From Brachionus manjavacas (Eukaryota > Rotifera > Eurotatoria > Ploima > Brachionidae), in assembly GCA_019054805.1 (NCBI GenBank), contig JAHQIY010000002.1, positions 1,488,001 through 1,552,000 on the forward strand: DNA of 64,000 bases, written 5' to 3'. Of this stretch, positions 10,471 through 22,294 are shown piece by piece; the first letter of the stretch is position 1, and each line of letters opens with the position of its first letter. A model generated the notes under the pieces. That model worked only from the letters and a program-made list of their open reading frames with translations. It ran no database searches and was not told the DNA's origin. A program made the translations under genes and the position numbers.

Positions 10471-11298
10471 ATAAATTTTAATTTTTAAAAAAATAAAATT
10501 TCAATATTTAAAATTATGAATTTCTTTAGAGAATCATTAAATTTGGGCTGTCTGGAATCCTTGTCTATTGAAAAATTTAACTATTAGTATGACTTTTTAA
10601 AGTGAGAAGTAAATATTTGTTGAGTACTTATTTACTCAATCAATTGTGTAACACAAAAAAATGATAAAATTGAAAAAAAAATCCAAAATTTCCTTAAATT
10701 ATTTATTTATTGGTTTTAATAAATTTCTTATATATTTTACGTGATAACTAACAAGCAAAAAAACAGTCAGTCTTTCAATCAATATTACAAAAAAATCTAG
10801 CTAATTCGAATCAAAATAGATATGGATGAATCGTATTATTGAATTAAGAAAAATTAAGAATTGAGCAGCAACATTATCTTCTTTTATTTAATTTTAAAAT
10901 TTATTTAGAAAACAACTTTTTTATGTGTATTGAGGTAAAATACTATTTATTACTTTTCCAAAAATAACGGATGAGAAAAAATTACACAAATTCGAAACCA
11001 TAAAAATCGTCCATTTTTACAGAAATTGAAGAAAATAATTGTGTTTTTATTTGAATTAATTAATTTGCACAAATTTTCCTAAAATCCATGAATTAAATGA
11101 GCAATTCTATTAAAAAAATAAAAAAAACAATAAAAAAAACTTAACTTTGAATAAACACATGAATATTAAATAATTGATTAATTAAAAAAAATATATCTTT
11201 GACTGATATTGTTTAGTTTTTGTAAAAGTTATTTTTTTTGTGTCTAATATGGTTAGATAACTGAAAACTTAATGCAAAAATAAGTGTGAAATTTTAAA

Positions 11299-12477
11299 TT
11301 AAACTTTTATTTCCTTATGAATTGGCCAATGAATTTTTTGACAAAATTGATCACAATAGGCAACTTTTTTGCAGTGGGTGCAAATTTTAGCATTGGCATT
11401 TTTGAAGTAACAAGTTGCGCATTCAAGAATTTTCTTTTCACCATTTTCACTTGAATCGAAAAATTCACTAAAGCGCTGTCCATTTAAACAACTATTGATG
11501 ACATGGAGAGCTGAAGGATAGCCACCTATGGGCGCTTTGGCCAATATGGTCACCATTTGTTTAGTCAATGCAGACTGTTCTTTGTAAGGATGCTGGCGAA
11601 TACTTTCGCGTAAAAATTTCTCCTCAAAAACTCTGTGCATTAATTTTTCACCATCCAAATTTATCTCTTCCTCGCTTACCAATTGCTTTAAACACAACTC
11701 GAAAAATCTTCGACTGATCTCATCACTAGAAGCATCACTGGACTCCAATTTTTTGTTTAGCCGATTTTTTTGACCAAGCAAATACTCAAATAGATATTTA
11801 TAATAATGTAGTTTAAATGACAAAATATCATTTGGACAATCTTGAGATTCATTTTTCCAAGCCTTGATTGAAAAAGCATTCAAAGTTCGTATTATTTTTT
11901 CAGCATTATTCATCAAAGTATTATTCTTGGAAAACTTTATACATTTTATTATTCTGCATGGCGAATAATTCGAAGAATTAATGAGTAATTTTTGAAGTTC
12001 GTCTACACACTCGCCTTTAGGTAGTTTGGGCTCTTTTTCATCAATAGAATGACATTCAGTGTAATACTCCAGCGATTCTTTTGATATGTAGCTATTGATT
12101 ATGTTAACTGACTCGTTTGAATTGACAAAAGATGCCATTTGTGCCGCTGTACGACCAATTACATTAGTGTACTCAGTATCTGCATTATTATCAAGCAAAA
12201 GTGATACAATATTTACTTTGTTTGCAATGGCAGCAAACATTAAAGCTGAGTAGCCTTGATCCTGAGTTTTGGCATTGACATCAGCTCCTTTTGAGATCAA
12301 CAGTCTACATATGTCCTCGTGGCCCCGAAATGCCGCGTACTGCAATGGAGTTGTGCCATGATCATCTACACAATCTATTTTTGTAAGCTTATCATTTTTT
12401 ATGTAATCAAAAGCTTCTTCAACTCGACATTCTTTTAAAAGAACAAAAATTTCATCAACTTTTTTAAGAGTTTCCAT
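11299..12477 (-). CDS. ANKMY2: ANKMY2-like ankyrin/MYND protein
   Basis: A single-exon gene of 392 residues. Ankyrin repeats occupy about residues 38-130 (GTTPLQYAAFRGHEDICRLL, then ALMFAAIANKVNIVSLLLDN). A central alpha-helical region follows. A C-terminal MYND zinc finger, roughly 350-388, reads CATC..CTHCKKVAYCDQFCQ..HW..H. ANKMY2 in vertebrates associates with cilium and Hedgehog signalling and with adenylyl cyclase trafficking; that role here is by family only. The start ATG at 12477 is preceded at once by a long T run ending in AG, which looks like a splice acceptor 3 nt upstream. The next gene, IMPA1, ends 130 bp upstream on the same strand. Confidence 0.95.
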   Translation of the reverse strand: METLKKVDEIFVLLKECRVEEAFDYIKNDKLTKIDCVDDHGTTPLQYAAFRGHEDICRLLISKGADVNAKTQDQGYSALMFAAIANKVNIVSLLLDNNADTEYTNVIGRTAAQMASFVNSNESVNIINSYISKESLEYYTECHSIDEKEPKLPKGECVDELQKLLINSSNYSPCRIIKCIKFSKNNTLMNNAEKIIRTLNAFSIKAWKNESQDCPNDILSFKLHYYKYLFEYLLGQKNRLNKKLESSDASSDEISRRFFELCLKQLVSEEEINLDGEKLMHRVFEEKFLRESIRQHPYKEQSALTKQMVTILAKAPIGGYPSALHVINSCLNGQRFSEFFDSSENGEKKILECATCYFKNANAKICTHCKKVAYCDQFCQKIHWPIHKEIKV

Positions 12478-12607
12478 TTTCTAAAAAAAAAATCGAATAA
12501 TTTTTAGAGAGAAAAAAATAATATTTTTTTAACCAGATAACTAATTCTGGTCATCAAAAGTTAAAGTTGAAATTTTTTTTAATCTAAAATTCATTTATTC
12601 AATTTCT

Positions 12608-14760
12608 TTAATCAGATTCATAAACAACGGGCTGAATGATATTTATGACATGATCAGCAAGTTCTTTTGTAGTCGATACTAGAACTCTTCTATTCAGGAT
12701 GTTTAATTCACTTCCATCTGGGTCCAGGACTACACATCCAGCTTCTTTGGCAATGAATGTAGCTGCAGCCATATCCCAAATATGAATTCCGAACTCGTAA
12801 TACAGGTCGCTAGCACCACTTGCCACATAACATGTATTTAATGCCGAAGAACCCAAGCATCTCACACCATGGCATTTTTCAATCAAAGCTCTCATGTTTT
12901 TTACTTTGATATCTAGCTGATTTTCTTCACGGCCAGATCCGAATTCGGTTATTATCAGTGATTTATTCAGCTCTTAAAAAAAAAATTTCAAATTTCAAAT
13001 AATTTATTTTTAAATATTTAAAGATCTTATTGTAGTTTTGCTCATTTTTTTACCTTTAACACCACTTGGAAAAATTGTCCGACCATTTAGATAAGCTCCT
13101 TGTCCTTTAATAGCAGAAAATAATTCATCTCTAATTGGATTATAAACAATGCCTAGTTGAGGTTCTCGATTTACATAAAATCCTATTGATATGGCACAAT
13201 ATGGGAATTTGTGAACAAAATTTGTCGTTCCATCGACCGGATCAATTATCCAAACAGGAGAATCGGTGAATTTAACCTTTTCATTAGTTGATTCTTCCCC
13301 AATAAAGCTTAAAAATTTATTCAAAAATTTTTGATTGAAAACTTACGCTAAAATTTACTTATGAGTTGGATATTTTTCTTTCAGTGCTTCTATAAGACTT
13401 TTTTCAACTCTAGTGTCAGTTTCGGTAACAAAATCAGCAAAATTCTGTTTGTCTGTAACTTTTTTCTCTTTAAAAAATGCATCCCTGATTATCTAAAAAA
13501 TAAAAAAATTGTACATCTGCTAAAAATTTACAAAATTCAACTAAAACGATCAAATTTTTTTTAATTTGAGATAAGATAATATCAGTTGACACTATTCTTC
13601 TAAGAATTTATAATTATCATCTTGTATCAATATATCTATTTTTTTCTAAATTATTGGTCTCTTAAAATCGATAAATTATTTTAAAATTTTTTTAATAAAA
13701 AAATTTCTTTTCGAGTATCACTTTAAACACTGAAAAATATATGTGAATATATTAAATGTATGCAATTTGAATTTTATTTGCAGAACCTAATCAAGAGACA
13801 ATAGAAGACAAAGATGTTGAACAAGAAAAATTAATAAAGCCGACCCACAAGACTTGAAGCCTTATGAAAGATGGTCGAAAAGAAAAGGGTTCATTCAGAT
13901 CAGATGTCTATTAGTATCTCAAAAGCCTTGTTAAAGTTCTTGAAAGAATTTGAAGTCAAGATTTTATTTTACATATTGATTTAAATTAATCGAATTAAAA
14001 TAATCAATGTTTTCCTACAAATTTATTTCTATAATCTAAAACTGTTTTGTTAATAAAATTTTATTTTGTCAAATCAAATAGATAAATAAATTCAATTTCA
14101 CGGATTCAATATAAAGTTATCAGCTGATTGAATTTTGAGCTTCTTAAAGAGATTATAATAAGTTTTTTAATTTTTTTAAAATGTGTTTTTTGTTCTAAAG
14201 TTCACATTGCCAATTATTTTAATAAAATTTTAATCCACAAAAATACTGTTGCAATTAAGAAAGATAAATCATGTGTATTAATATTTTTAAAATTTTTGAA
14301 TCTGAAAATTTTAGAAAAAATTTTTATAGTTAGCTAATTCATTTTCTACTTTTAGATGTTACTAATCTGAAACAATTTAATTTTGTTTAAACAACAATAA
14401 CAAAAAGTTATTTCAGATTATTTGAATTGAAATGAGTGAGTTTAAAAAATTAAAAGAATATCTAGTAATAATAAAAATAACCAAAAAGAACCATGCAAAA
14501 AAAGAATATTGATTAAAAACAAAATTAGTTTAAAAAAGAATATAATTGTTACATAATTTAACAAAATTTAATGCATTATTACTAATTTCTTAAGTTTATT
14601 AAATTTTTTTTTCTGGATTTTTTAAAACTAATAAAAATATTTCACCTATATAAAAATGGTTAATTATTACCTGACCACATTTAGGAACGATTTCTAGCAA
14701 AAAAGCATAAACTTCATTCAAATTAATTGTTTCACCGGTTTCTTTATAAACTACTGACAT
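12608..14760 (-). CDS. IMPA1: Inositol monophosphatase
   Basis: A Mg-dependent, Li-sensitive phosphatase that hydrolyses myo-inositol phosphates in the inositol cycle. There are four exons: 14760-14671, 13492-13359, 13307-13054 and 12972-12608, with phases 0, 2 and 1. The protein has 280 residues (human 277). Metal-binding motif A is WIIDPVDGTTNFVH in exon 3 and the GEES residue set lies just before it. Motif B is IHIWDMAAATFIAKEAG in exon 4, with C where the family usually has the second G of EAGG. Introns 2 and 3 are 51 and 81 bp, but intron 1 is 1,178 bp and contains an unexplained coding-like patch (13793-13940). The start ATG is directly preceded by TTTTTAAG. Confidence 0.95.
13793..13940 (+). 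other. Unexplained coding-like patch inside IMPA1 intron 1
   Basis: On the plus strand an acceptor-like TTTGCAG is followed by 24 open codons (EPNQETIEDKDVEQEK...) to a TGA at about 13855. A second frame then continues as KPYERWSKRKGFIQIRC. It is less A/T-rich than the surrounding intron. It could be a fossil exon, a retroelement scrap or chance. No function is proposed. Confidence 0.25.
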
Positions 14761-14944
14761 CTTAAAAATCTTTTAAATTTATTGTAAAATTTTTTAATCA
14801 GATAAAAAAATTGAGTCATTACTCCCAATTCTTTTCAGTTTAAATAAAATAAAAAAAGCACTAGTTTTATTATAAAAAATTTTAAAAATCATTATTTAAA
14901 TTTGCTTTGGTCAAAAAAAATTAAAATTAATAATTTAATTGCTT

Positions 14945-17154
14945 TCATTTCTCTATCAAGGAAAGTTCCAAAATTTTTTTAAACTGTTCCTCTTCGTCGA
15001 GTTCTCTTTGTCGTCTTTCTTCTTCTTCTAATTTTGACAATTCGATAATTTGTCTTAAAGCATCATCGTCATTATTAGTGACACTTTGAGCTTGTGTAAT
15101 CGCTCCACCAGCCATGCTAGCTGCCAATGCACGCTGTAGCATTAAATCATCGTTAGATTCGTCAAAAACAACTCGTCTATTGTTGTATTCCCGCAAATCT
15201 TGGGTCATACCATCACGTTCACCAATAACTTCTAAGGCAGTCAGCTGGGGCTCATCGGAATGAGTTGACAAACTTTGTTGAATGGCTAATTGCAGCAAAA
15301 TGTCATCCTCATCAACTGCTTGACCATAATGAGTCGGGTGGTGGCGGCCTTGGGCCTCTCCGAACCCAGAAGGTACGACATAATTGGTGCATCTATACGA
15401 GGAGGGTATTTTAAACACCTGCTCGTCCACAACACAAGTTGGGCAATCTAGATTGGCCTCGGTCGACTCGCTCGAGATTAGCGAACTCTTAGAGCTCGAT
15501 TTCGCCTCACTTGTTGTGCTCTTGGGCATAAAATTTTTGATTGTTGTGACATATTCTACATTGCTTTCCAAAGCATGAATGTTTCCAAAAGTAACTTTGG
15601 CTGTGATGACTCTATATAATGGAATTTCTAGAAAAATGATTAAATTTTTTATAAAAATTTAAATTTAAAGAATTAAAGAATTAGAGATTTTTGTTTTAAT
15701 TAAATTAAAAAAAATTGCATTTTTAAAAATTACCGATTTTAATGGGAAAACCTGATGGTAGTTGTAGGGTAATAAATTCTTTTAATTTTTTAAAATGAGA
15801 ATTGTTTAACGCCATTAAATCAACAATGGGCAAAATTTGCTCGTGCAAAAAAAGTGGATAATTTTCACACAGAGACAACGTGGCATTAAATGTTTGTATT
15901 CGACGATTTTCACTTATGCTTTTCACAGAACCATTAAGATAATAGTTTACGTTAGTGTGCTTGTGAAAATATTCTTGAGCACTTAGGTTTTTGTTCGATT
16001 TTTCTATTTTAATGCTTTGTTGATTGCCTTGGAAAATGTTGGTCAAAAATCCGGGAAAATTTCCACTTTGTCTTTGGAGCAAATCTTGTTCATTTTCTTC
16101 CATGTCTCTTAAAAACTCAACTGCTCTTTCGTTGTTTAAATGCTCAGTTCTGGTTTTGGTAACCAATTGGAGATTATTTGCTGAATAGACCTTACATTCA
16201 TAACCATTTATTTCCTCCTTTTTTTCAGTCCTCCAGCCCCATAAACCTGAGCGATTTCTGGCAAAAAAAATATCATAATTAAATAAACACTAAATTTTAT
16301 TTAAAAAAAATACTCCTGAAAATTCAATTTACCTTTCAAATTCAATTTTATCAATGTCCAAATAGGTTACAATATTTGGAGACGCAATTTTTGACTGAAT
16401 TGCGTTGTCGTCCGGTTCATAAAGGTCGGAAGTTTCTTGGCCATCAGAGTCCATAGTGTTCATTTTATCCATGTGATAAGTTTTTTTTAGATGATCTATT
16501 TCAATTAGAGTGGCAGATCCATTATCTGTAGCTTGGAATATGTATGATCTATTTCCGCGTTCCCAAGTGCTCCCATTGAAACCTATTAGAGTAGTGTCAA
16601 TTCTAACATTGCTACCGCTTTTGTAAATTTTGTAAACATCACTCGGACAGGCTTTCGATATTAAAGGAATCCAACTTGTAAATTCCCATTTCATTTCTAC
16701 ATAAAAATCGGGTGCTTGTTTTAACTTGTTTAATAATTCGGGTATGCCGTTGGTTCTGGCCGATGTTCGCTGAAAATCTCTGTTCTGCATGATCAATTTT
16801 ATCATGTCCACATTAGATGTGCTTACTGCCTCTTGAACCACTTTGATTTTTTTTAATTTTTGATAAATTTTTGTATTTATTTAAAATTTACAATTCCATC
16901 CCATTTTGGTGACTATGCAGCAGTCCGCCCCATGTTCAACAAGAAGCTTTGCACATTCAAAATGATTCAAGAACACGGCCAGCTCGAGGGCAGTTTTTTC
17001 TCTCAAATCTTTGTGATCAATCTCGGACTGAACAGGAAAAATTAAAAATTTTATTTTAAAAATAAATTAGTACTTTTGGTGTTCGAGCTAGCTGGGCACG
17101 CAACGAATCGACGTTGTTCTCAAAAACATAATAGTGAAGCGGAAATTCATTCAT
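14945..17154 (-). CDS. ANKRD13: ANKRD13-family ubiquitin-binding ankyrin protein
   Basis: ANKRD13 proteins bind Lys63-linked ubiquitin on endocytosed receptors through C-terminal UIMs. Five exons: 17154-17074, 17027-16892, 16840-16333, 16257-15734 and 15627-14945, with introns of 46-106 bp. The protein has 643 residues, slightly longer than vertebrate A/D forms (about 590-605). N-terminal ankyrin repeats start at NEFPLHYYVF. The diagnostic core has APDFYVEMKWEFTSWIPLIS, SGLWGWRTEK and RTEHLN. The C-terminus carries four UIM-like helices: DDILLQLAIQQSL, DDLMLQRALAASM, DDALRQIIELSK and EEQFKKILELSL. Assignment to one of the vertebrate paralogues A, B or D is not possible by eye. ATTATCAG lies 13 nt before the start ATG. 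Confidence 0.93.
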
Positions 17155-18974
17155 CACATAATATTTTCTGATAATTTAGATAAAGATTATTTTAATTTAG
17201 TCTAAATATCCGCTAGAATTTGCTAGAAAAGCGATAGAGGAAATTTATTTGAAATAATTTCATAATTAAAATCTGCATGCAAAAAGTAAAAAGTAAGAAA
17301 AAAAATCCTAAAAGCCTTTAATTTAATTTATAATAACGATTGACAAAGAATAATATTTTATTCGGATGATTTCAGCTCGTAATGAATTGAATTAGCACTC
17401 ATTTTTAGACATAAGTATTTACATAAATTTGGGAAATTTTATTTAATTTTAAAAAAGAAATTTAATTAAGACTTATATTTAAAGTCAAATATTTGAAATA
17501 TAAACTTAAAGCTAAAAGATATCGAAGAAAAAATTAACTTAAGTGAATATCTTCTTTTTTTTCGAATACAAATAGTGAAATTATAAAAACAAAATTTTAT
17601 AATATTTAATTATAAATTATTTAAATTTTATTTCTTTCTATAAGCAGCTATCTAAACCTGATAAAGCAAATGTGAATTCGTTTTGAGCTTGCTTTAATTT
17701 CATTCATTTATCATCTATAGGAATTGATTTTTCCCCCAATATCCGCTATAAATATATTCTAAAATTTTTATGTATCAAAGAAATTAAAAAAAACTAAAAG
17801 CCTTTTAGGCATACTTAAATTCAAAAATAAACCTCATTTCAAATTTTTTTCCAAATAATATTCCAATAAAAAATTCTAATCAATAATTTAATTATTTCGA
17901 TGATTTTTATCATATTTACCTTAACATATAGCTGGTTTAAGTCATAGATTTATGATTTTTATCGGAGAATTTTTTAATTGTAAAAAAATTAAAAACAATA
18001 TGAGTCATAATTAGTTTTTCGTGTTGTCTTATCAAAAATAAGGATTACGAAATGTTAATATTTTTTGTAAAAATAAAATTAGAATGCAATTATAGGAAAA
18101 GTTTATTTAAAAAAATTTGATCTCGATTTTTAACTAAAAATTAAAAAAATTTGGAATTTTAAAAAATATGAAACATTGATTTTAAAAGAATTAAAAAAAA
18201 TAAAAAGAACAAGATTGACGACTGTTTTTGATTTTAAATATTTAAATTGTTTTTTGGAAGAAAATACGTCCTAAAAATTATGACTTTCTTATTCAGTGTA
18301 TAGCTAGTCTGTCAGAAAAAGAATATTTTGACGTAATAAGCTTCCAAAATTTTTGATCATTTTTTTTGTTTAAGATAAATTCAAGTAATTTAAAAAATTT
18401 TTCCTTTTATACCAAAGTCCCTTTAAATTTAATTAAAGGGTACACAAAAGAAATTTTAAAAATTCAAGATTCATGCCCAAAATGAAAGAAAAAAATGAAT
18501 GGGTCTATCTAGTACCCACAATAAAAAAACTGTTGCCCACATTTGTCCAGAGTTCATTAAATATTTATTTAAAAGTAGGCTTTCGAGTAATTTATTAAAT
18601 TTATTATTAATAAAGATCTAATTATATCGTTAAATGGTGTCATTGTGCTCAATTATTGGCCTTACAAATTCACAATCAATTTATTAACAAAACTAAAGAG
18701 TCGCCTCAAGAATTCAGAAGAGTATAGTTTATGAACAAATATAAAATTTAAATATTTTGTTTTTGACTTATAATTCAATCCTTTTTTGGTCGGATATTTT
18801 TTTTATTAAGAATAATTAAAATTATTTAATTAATATTAAATGAATTTAAGAATTTTTTTTGTTCATCACAAAATTTTTGTGTTTAAAAATCATTAGTGTT
18901 GAAAAGTTTCATACTTGTGGGTAACAGTTTTTAAATTGTGGATGACAGTTTTTTGTTTGTGGTGAATCAGTTAT
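17155..18974. other. AT-rich spacer
   Basis: Upstream flank of the ANKRD13-like gene. No exon, RNA gene or repeat was recognised in about 1.8 kb. Confidence 0.5.
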
Positions 18975-19830
18975 CTCCAAAATGAATTAATGATGCAATA
19001 GAAAAAATCGTGGAGTTTTGCAAAAAATGGGGCTTCAAAATTAATAAGACAAAAACATGCCACACTACTTTCACAAGAGCTGGTGCTAGAAGCAACTACG
19101 AAGGAAAATACAAGCTAAATATCAAAATTTAACAAGAAGAGGTATCACTGGAGCAGAATCCAACCTTTCTAGGCATCAAACTGGATCCAAAACTTGCCTA
19201 CACAGCACATCTACAAGACGTCATTAAGAAACAGGCGTCAAAAATGAATCTAATTCATAAAATTAAATGCTTTAAATGGAGTACATCTCTAAGTATCAAT
19301 TTAACCTTCTATAAAACTTAAATCCGCTCGTTGTTCGACTATTGTTTCCTTATTTTAAATTCGGGAACAGAAAAAATATAGCTTATACTGCAAAAAATGC
19401 AAAACAGGATTCTGAGAATTATAAAATTTTTTCCTCTTAAAACAAGCATTGATACTATGCATAGAGTACATAAAATTGATAAAATAGAAGACAGATCAAA
19501 CCAACTATTCATTAAATTTATGAAAATGAATGCTCAGCATGAATTAATCGCAAAAAAATCCACGATTACCTCTCTAAAATACCTAATGATTAACAACAAA
19601 AATTTAGAACAGTTTGTGATAAGCTACAATCATAAATTAAAAAATATTCCTAACAGACTTGCTGAAAAGAAGGCGCTACGCCGTCCGGAGTCCGGAGCTT
19701 ATCCAGACTTGTGGTCATAATAAAATCTTAGTATTCGCTAGTAGCGTGTTTGGTTCAAAAGCGGTCGGATTTTAGCGATCAAGTTGGAAATTTGAACCAC
19801 GACCAAATGGGTGATAAATTTTTATTTTGT
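18975..19830 (+). mobile_element. 5'-truncated LINE fragment of a second family
   Basis: The frame reads from about 18985 (EKIVEFCKKWGFKINKTKT, then PTFLGIKLDPKLAYTAHL and FDYCFLILNSG) through the open piece MQNRILRIIKFFPLK to ALRRPESGAYPDLWS and a stop at 19720. These are the post-catalytic (thumb/connection) and C-terminal parts of a LINE reverse transcriptase. At least three in-frame stops interrupt it before 19397. The catalytic core and endonuclease are absent. The GC-richer tail after 19720 may be its 3' UTR. No (CTA)n tail is present, so it is not the family of the copies at 1350 and 35758. Confidence 0.75.
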
Positions 19831-19929
19831 TATTTATAAAATATAGACCAAGGATAGTGATCAAGTCCAAAAATAATGAAAGTTTTTTTTACTAATCACT
19901 CTTAATTTTAAGTTTCTTTATTTCTTACC

Positions 19930-20085
19930 TTTAAAGGATTTGGCAGACCAAAATTTCGGTCTTTAAATTCCCATACCGCCTTATTTGGTTGTGCATAAGG
20001 GCAATTCCAATCGCCGCCAAAATATTATTCGGCCTTCTTTCAATAACTAACACTAGCCCGAGTTGTTATTTTCGGAAAACGGGGT
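19930..20085 (-). other. Orphan exon-like island
   Basis: On the minus strand, codons for YFGGDWNCPYAQPNKAVWEF and then KDRNFGLPNPLK end exactly at a good donor, GTAAGAAA. A TAA lies directly upstream in frame, no acceptor was found, and no neighbouring exon fits. The amino-acid string looks protein-like but was not recognised. Confidence 0.25.
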
Positions 20086-20089
20086 TTTT

Positions 20090-21008
20090 TAAAAAATTAA
20101 ATTAAAAAATAAAAATGAATATTCGATTAATACCTAATTTTTCTAAAATTTAAAGTTTACTTTAGTCGAAAAGTACTTTTTCAGAGACGAAGAAGATTCA
20201 ATGTATTTTTAATACAATGTATTTTTCAATGTACTTTGAAGATTCAATGTATTTTTAATACTTTTAAAAGATTCTAAAACATTTTTAAAATCAGATTTTG
20301 GTTCTCACGTTTTATTTTATTTGTGTTCGATATCTAGTTAATTTTTGCTTCTTTTGGTCATATAACTAGATAGACTTATTTTCATTTCTAAAAAATGTAA
20401 AACAAATGAAAATAATTTTTTTATCTTTACCTTATACTTAAATCAGTTTATTTAGTTCTTTTTTTTTAAAAGTTTGCAATAATCTATGTAAATTTTTTTT
20501 GGAAAATAAATATTCAAATACTCATTTATGACCCTTAAATAACAAAATAAATGAAAAAAATCCGAGACCTAAGATAATAATTATTATTTTAAAATATAAT
20601 ATAATAAAACTCTGATTATTTTAATTAGAACATCAATAAAAATGATGTTTGAAATTCTTTGATTTTTTTATTAGATATTTTTTTTGAAAAAGAAAATAAA
20701 ATAAAATTTTAAAAGAAAAAATAATTTTTTTGATCACATGATTTGAAAAAAAAATTTTTCTTCACTATTTTAGTGTTACTTCATCTAATTTATAATTTTT
20801 TTATTAAATCAAAATGTAACTGTCACCTAATTTTATCAAAAAATGTATAGCTCTCTCTACAAAATTTTGAATTTATTAATTATTTTTACGTTTTTGGTCT
20901 TTCAAAAAATTTCAGTTAATTGATTGAAGATTTGACAAAATATTTATTGTTATTTTGATTTGAAAAGTCAAATAAATAATATAATACAATACTAAATAAT
21001 TTTACAAT
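20090..21008. other. AT-rich spacer
   Basis: A few short direct repeats around 20200-20260 (AGATTCAATGTATTTTTAAT). Otherwise nothing recognised. Confidence 0.5.
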
Positions 21009-21541
21009 TTATTTAGCATCTTGATTTTGAGTTTCGTGTTGTTGATCACTTTTCTTATTAGCTTTTAATTTTTCTATAAACTCCCGCTTTCTTTCCGAAT
21101 CGTAATAAGGTTTTTTCTCGTAAGGATCTTTTTCGATAATACCTGTTTGCCGATACCTAGATCTTTTATCTAAATACATTTGTTCACATTCAGCTCGAAA
21201 ATCTTTATCTCTATAGTATTTTCCTAAACAAGCATTCATTTCATCTACCTGTGGTTTGCAAGTGATGAATGAAATTAGACCTTTAAGTCCACGACTGTTG
21301 CTCTCCATACATTCACCAAATTCTTTTTATTTTAAGATAAAAAATATTAATTGAATTTTATAAACAAACTTTTGATCAAATCATGACATTTTTCGTGATG
21401 AGCCCTGTCTTTGACAAGCTGAGTAATAAATACATGTTCCTCGACATGACGCAGAGTGCGATCATCCGGATCACCTAATCCTAATGGACCACCAGTAAAT
21501 TTCTTACTAAAAACATTTACATGTTCTTGGTTATTCGACAT
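21009..21541 (-). CDS. CMC1: CMC1-like twin CX9C mitochondrial protein
   Basis: CMC1 is a copper-binding twin CX9C protein of the mitochondrial intermembrane space, involved in cytochrome c oxidase assembly (COX1 stabilisation) through the MIA40 import route. Two exons: 21541-21370 and 21322-21009, with a 47-bp intron at phase 1. The splice recreates the first motif, C52-HDLIKKFGE-C62. The second, C79-KPQVDEMNA-C89, lies in exon 2. The alignment anchor DDRTLRHVEEHVFI matches the family's LRHVE start region. At 161 residues it is longer than human CMC1 (106), with about 25 extra N-terminal residues and a charged KKPYYDSERKREFIEKL tail. DUSP19 ends 105 bp upstream on the same strand. Confidence 0.9.
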
Positions 21542-21646
21542 TTTATTTGATCAATTAAATGAATTTTTTTTAAAATTTTATTAGAATAAAGTTTTACATA
21601 ATTTTAAATGAAATATTTCAAAAAACAATCTGTAAAAAAATTTTTT

Positions 21647-22294
21647 TTATTCATTCATTAGAGCTTCATATGAAATAAGTTGCTTAACAAAACCTTGATT
21701 AGGGAATACTTTTGATCGTTTGGATTTTACCAATTCAAAAGCCTGGCTATAAGAAAAAGCCATTTGTTTATACATTAGATATCCTATTACAAAGCTACCT
21801 GATCTCGAAACACCGGCATTACAATGAACCAGAACAGATTGATTTTTGTCATCCAGTCCATTGGCAATAAATTCAAACGCTTCTTTAAAATGACTGAGTA
21901 TGTTTTCAGATGGAAGATCATAAATTAGTATTTTTTTATATTTAAACAAAGACTGAAATTTATTAGGGATATTTGAGGTAAGATTTAGAATATGAGTGAT
22001 TTTTTTCGATTTTAAAATGTTCCAACTTGTCGCCACATCATCGCCGCTTAAAAAAAGTCGTGGTATAATTTCATCAATTGATAAATCAGGGACCAAATCA
22101 ACCAGAAATCCGCATTTGTTACTCCAGTAAACTACACTCGAATTTGACTGATCATCGTCATTAGTTTTTACTTCTTTTTCTTCGCCATCTTTGAGCACAA
22201 ATTGACGACCATTAGCATAAGATACCTTAGTTGAACTTTTTTTAAGGCTAGATTTTGTAAAAGAGGCTATTTCGTCCAAAAAATTTGAGTTCAT
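21647..22294 (-). CDS. DUSP19: DUSP19-like dual-specificity phosphatase
   Basis: A single-exon, 215-residue atypical dual-specificity phosphatase (human DUSP19, 217). A short N-terminal leader precedes the catalytic domain, which starts near residue 66 (DLVPDLSIDEIIPRLFLSGD). The general acid is D126 in IYDLP, and the P-loop is HCNAGVSRSG with catalytic C158. The C-terminal PNQGFVKQL helix is typical. DUSP19 family members scaffold and dephosphorylate JNK-pathway kinases; that role is by family only. AATTTTTAG lies 11 nt before the ATG. A diverged sister copy lies 1.9 kb upstream (24212-24772). Confidence 0.88.
   Translation of the reverse strand: MNSNFLDEIASFTKSSLKKSSTKVSYANGRQFVLKDGEEKEVKTNDDDQSNSSVVYWSNKCGFLVDLVPDLSIDEIIPRLFLSGDDVATSWNILKSKKITHILNLTSNIPNKFQSLFKYKKILIYDLPSENILSHFKEAFEFIANGLDDKNQSVLVHCNAGVSRSGSFVIGYLMYKQMAFSYSQAFELVKSKRSKVFPNQGFVKQLISYEALMNE

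Larger units (their letters stand above)
9314..11298. other. Long AT-rich spacer with small repeats
   Basis: No exons recognised. It holds a foldback element (10036-10179) and two copies of a short dispersed repeat (about 10250 and 10423), listed separately. Confidence 0.5.
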
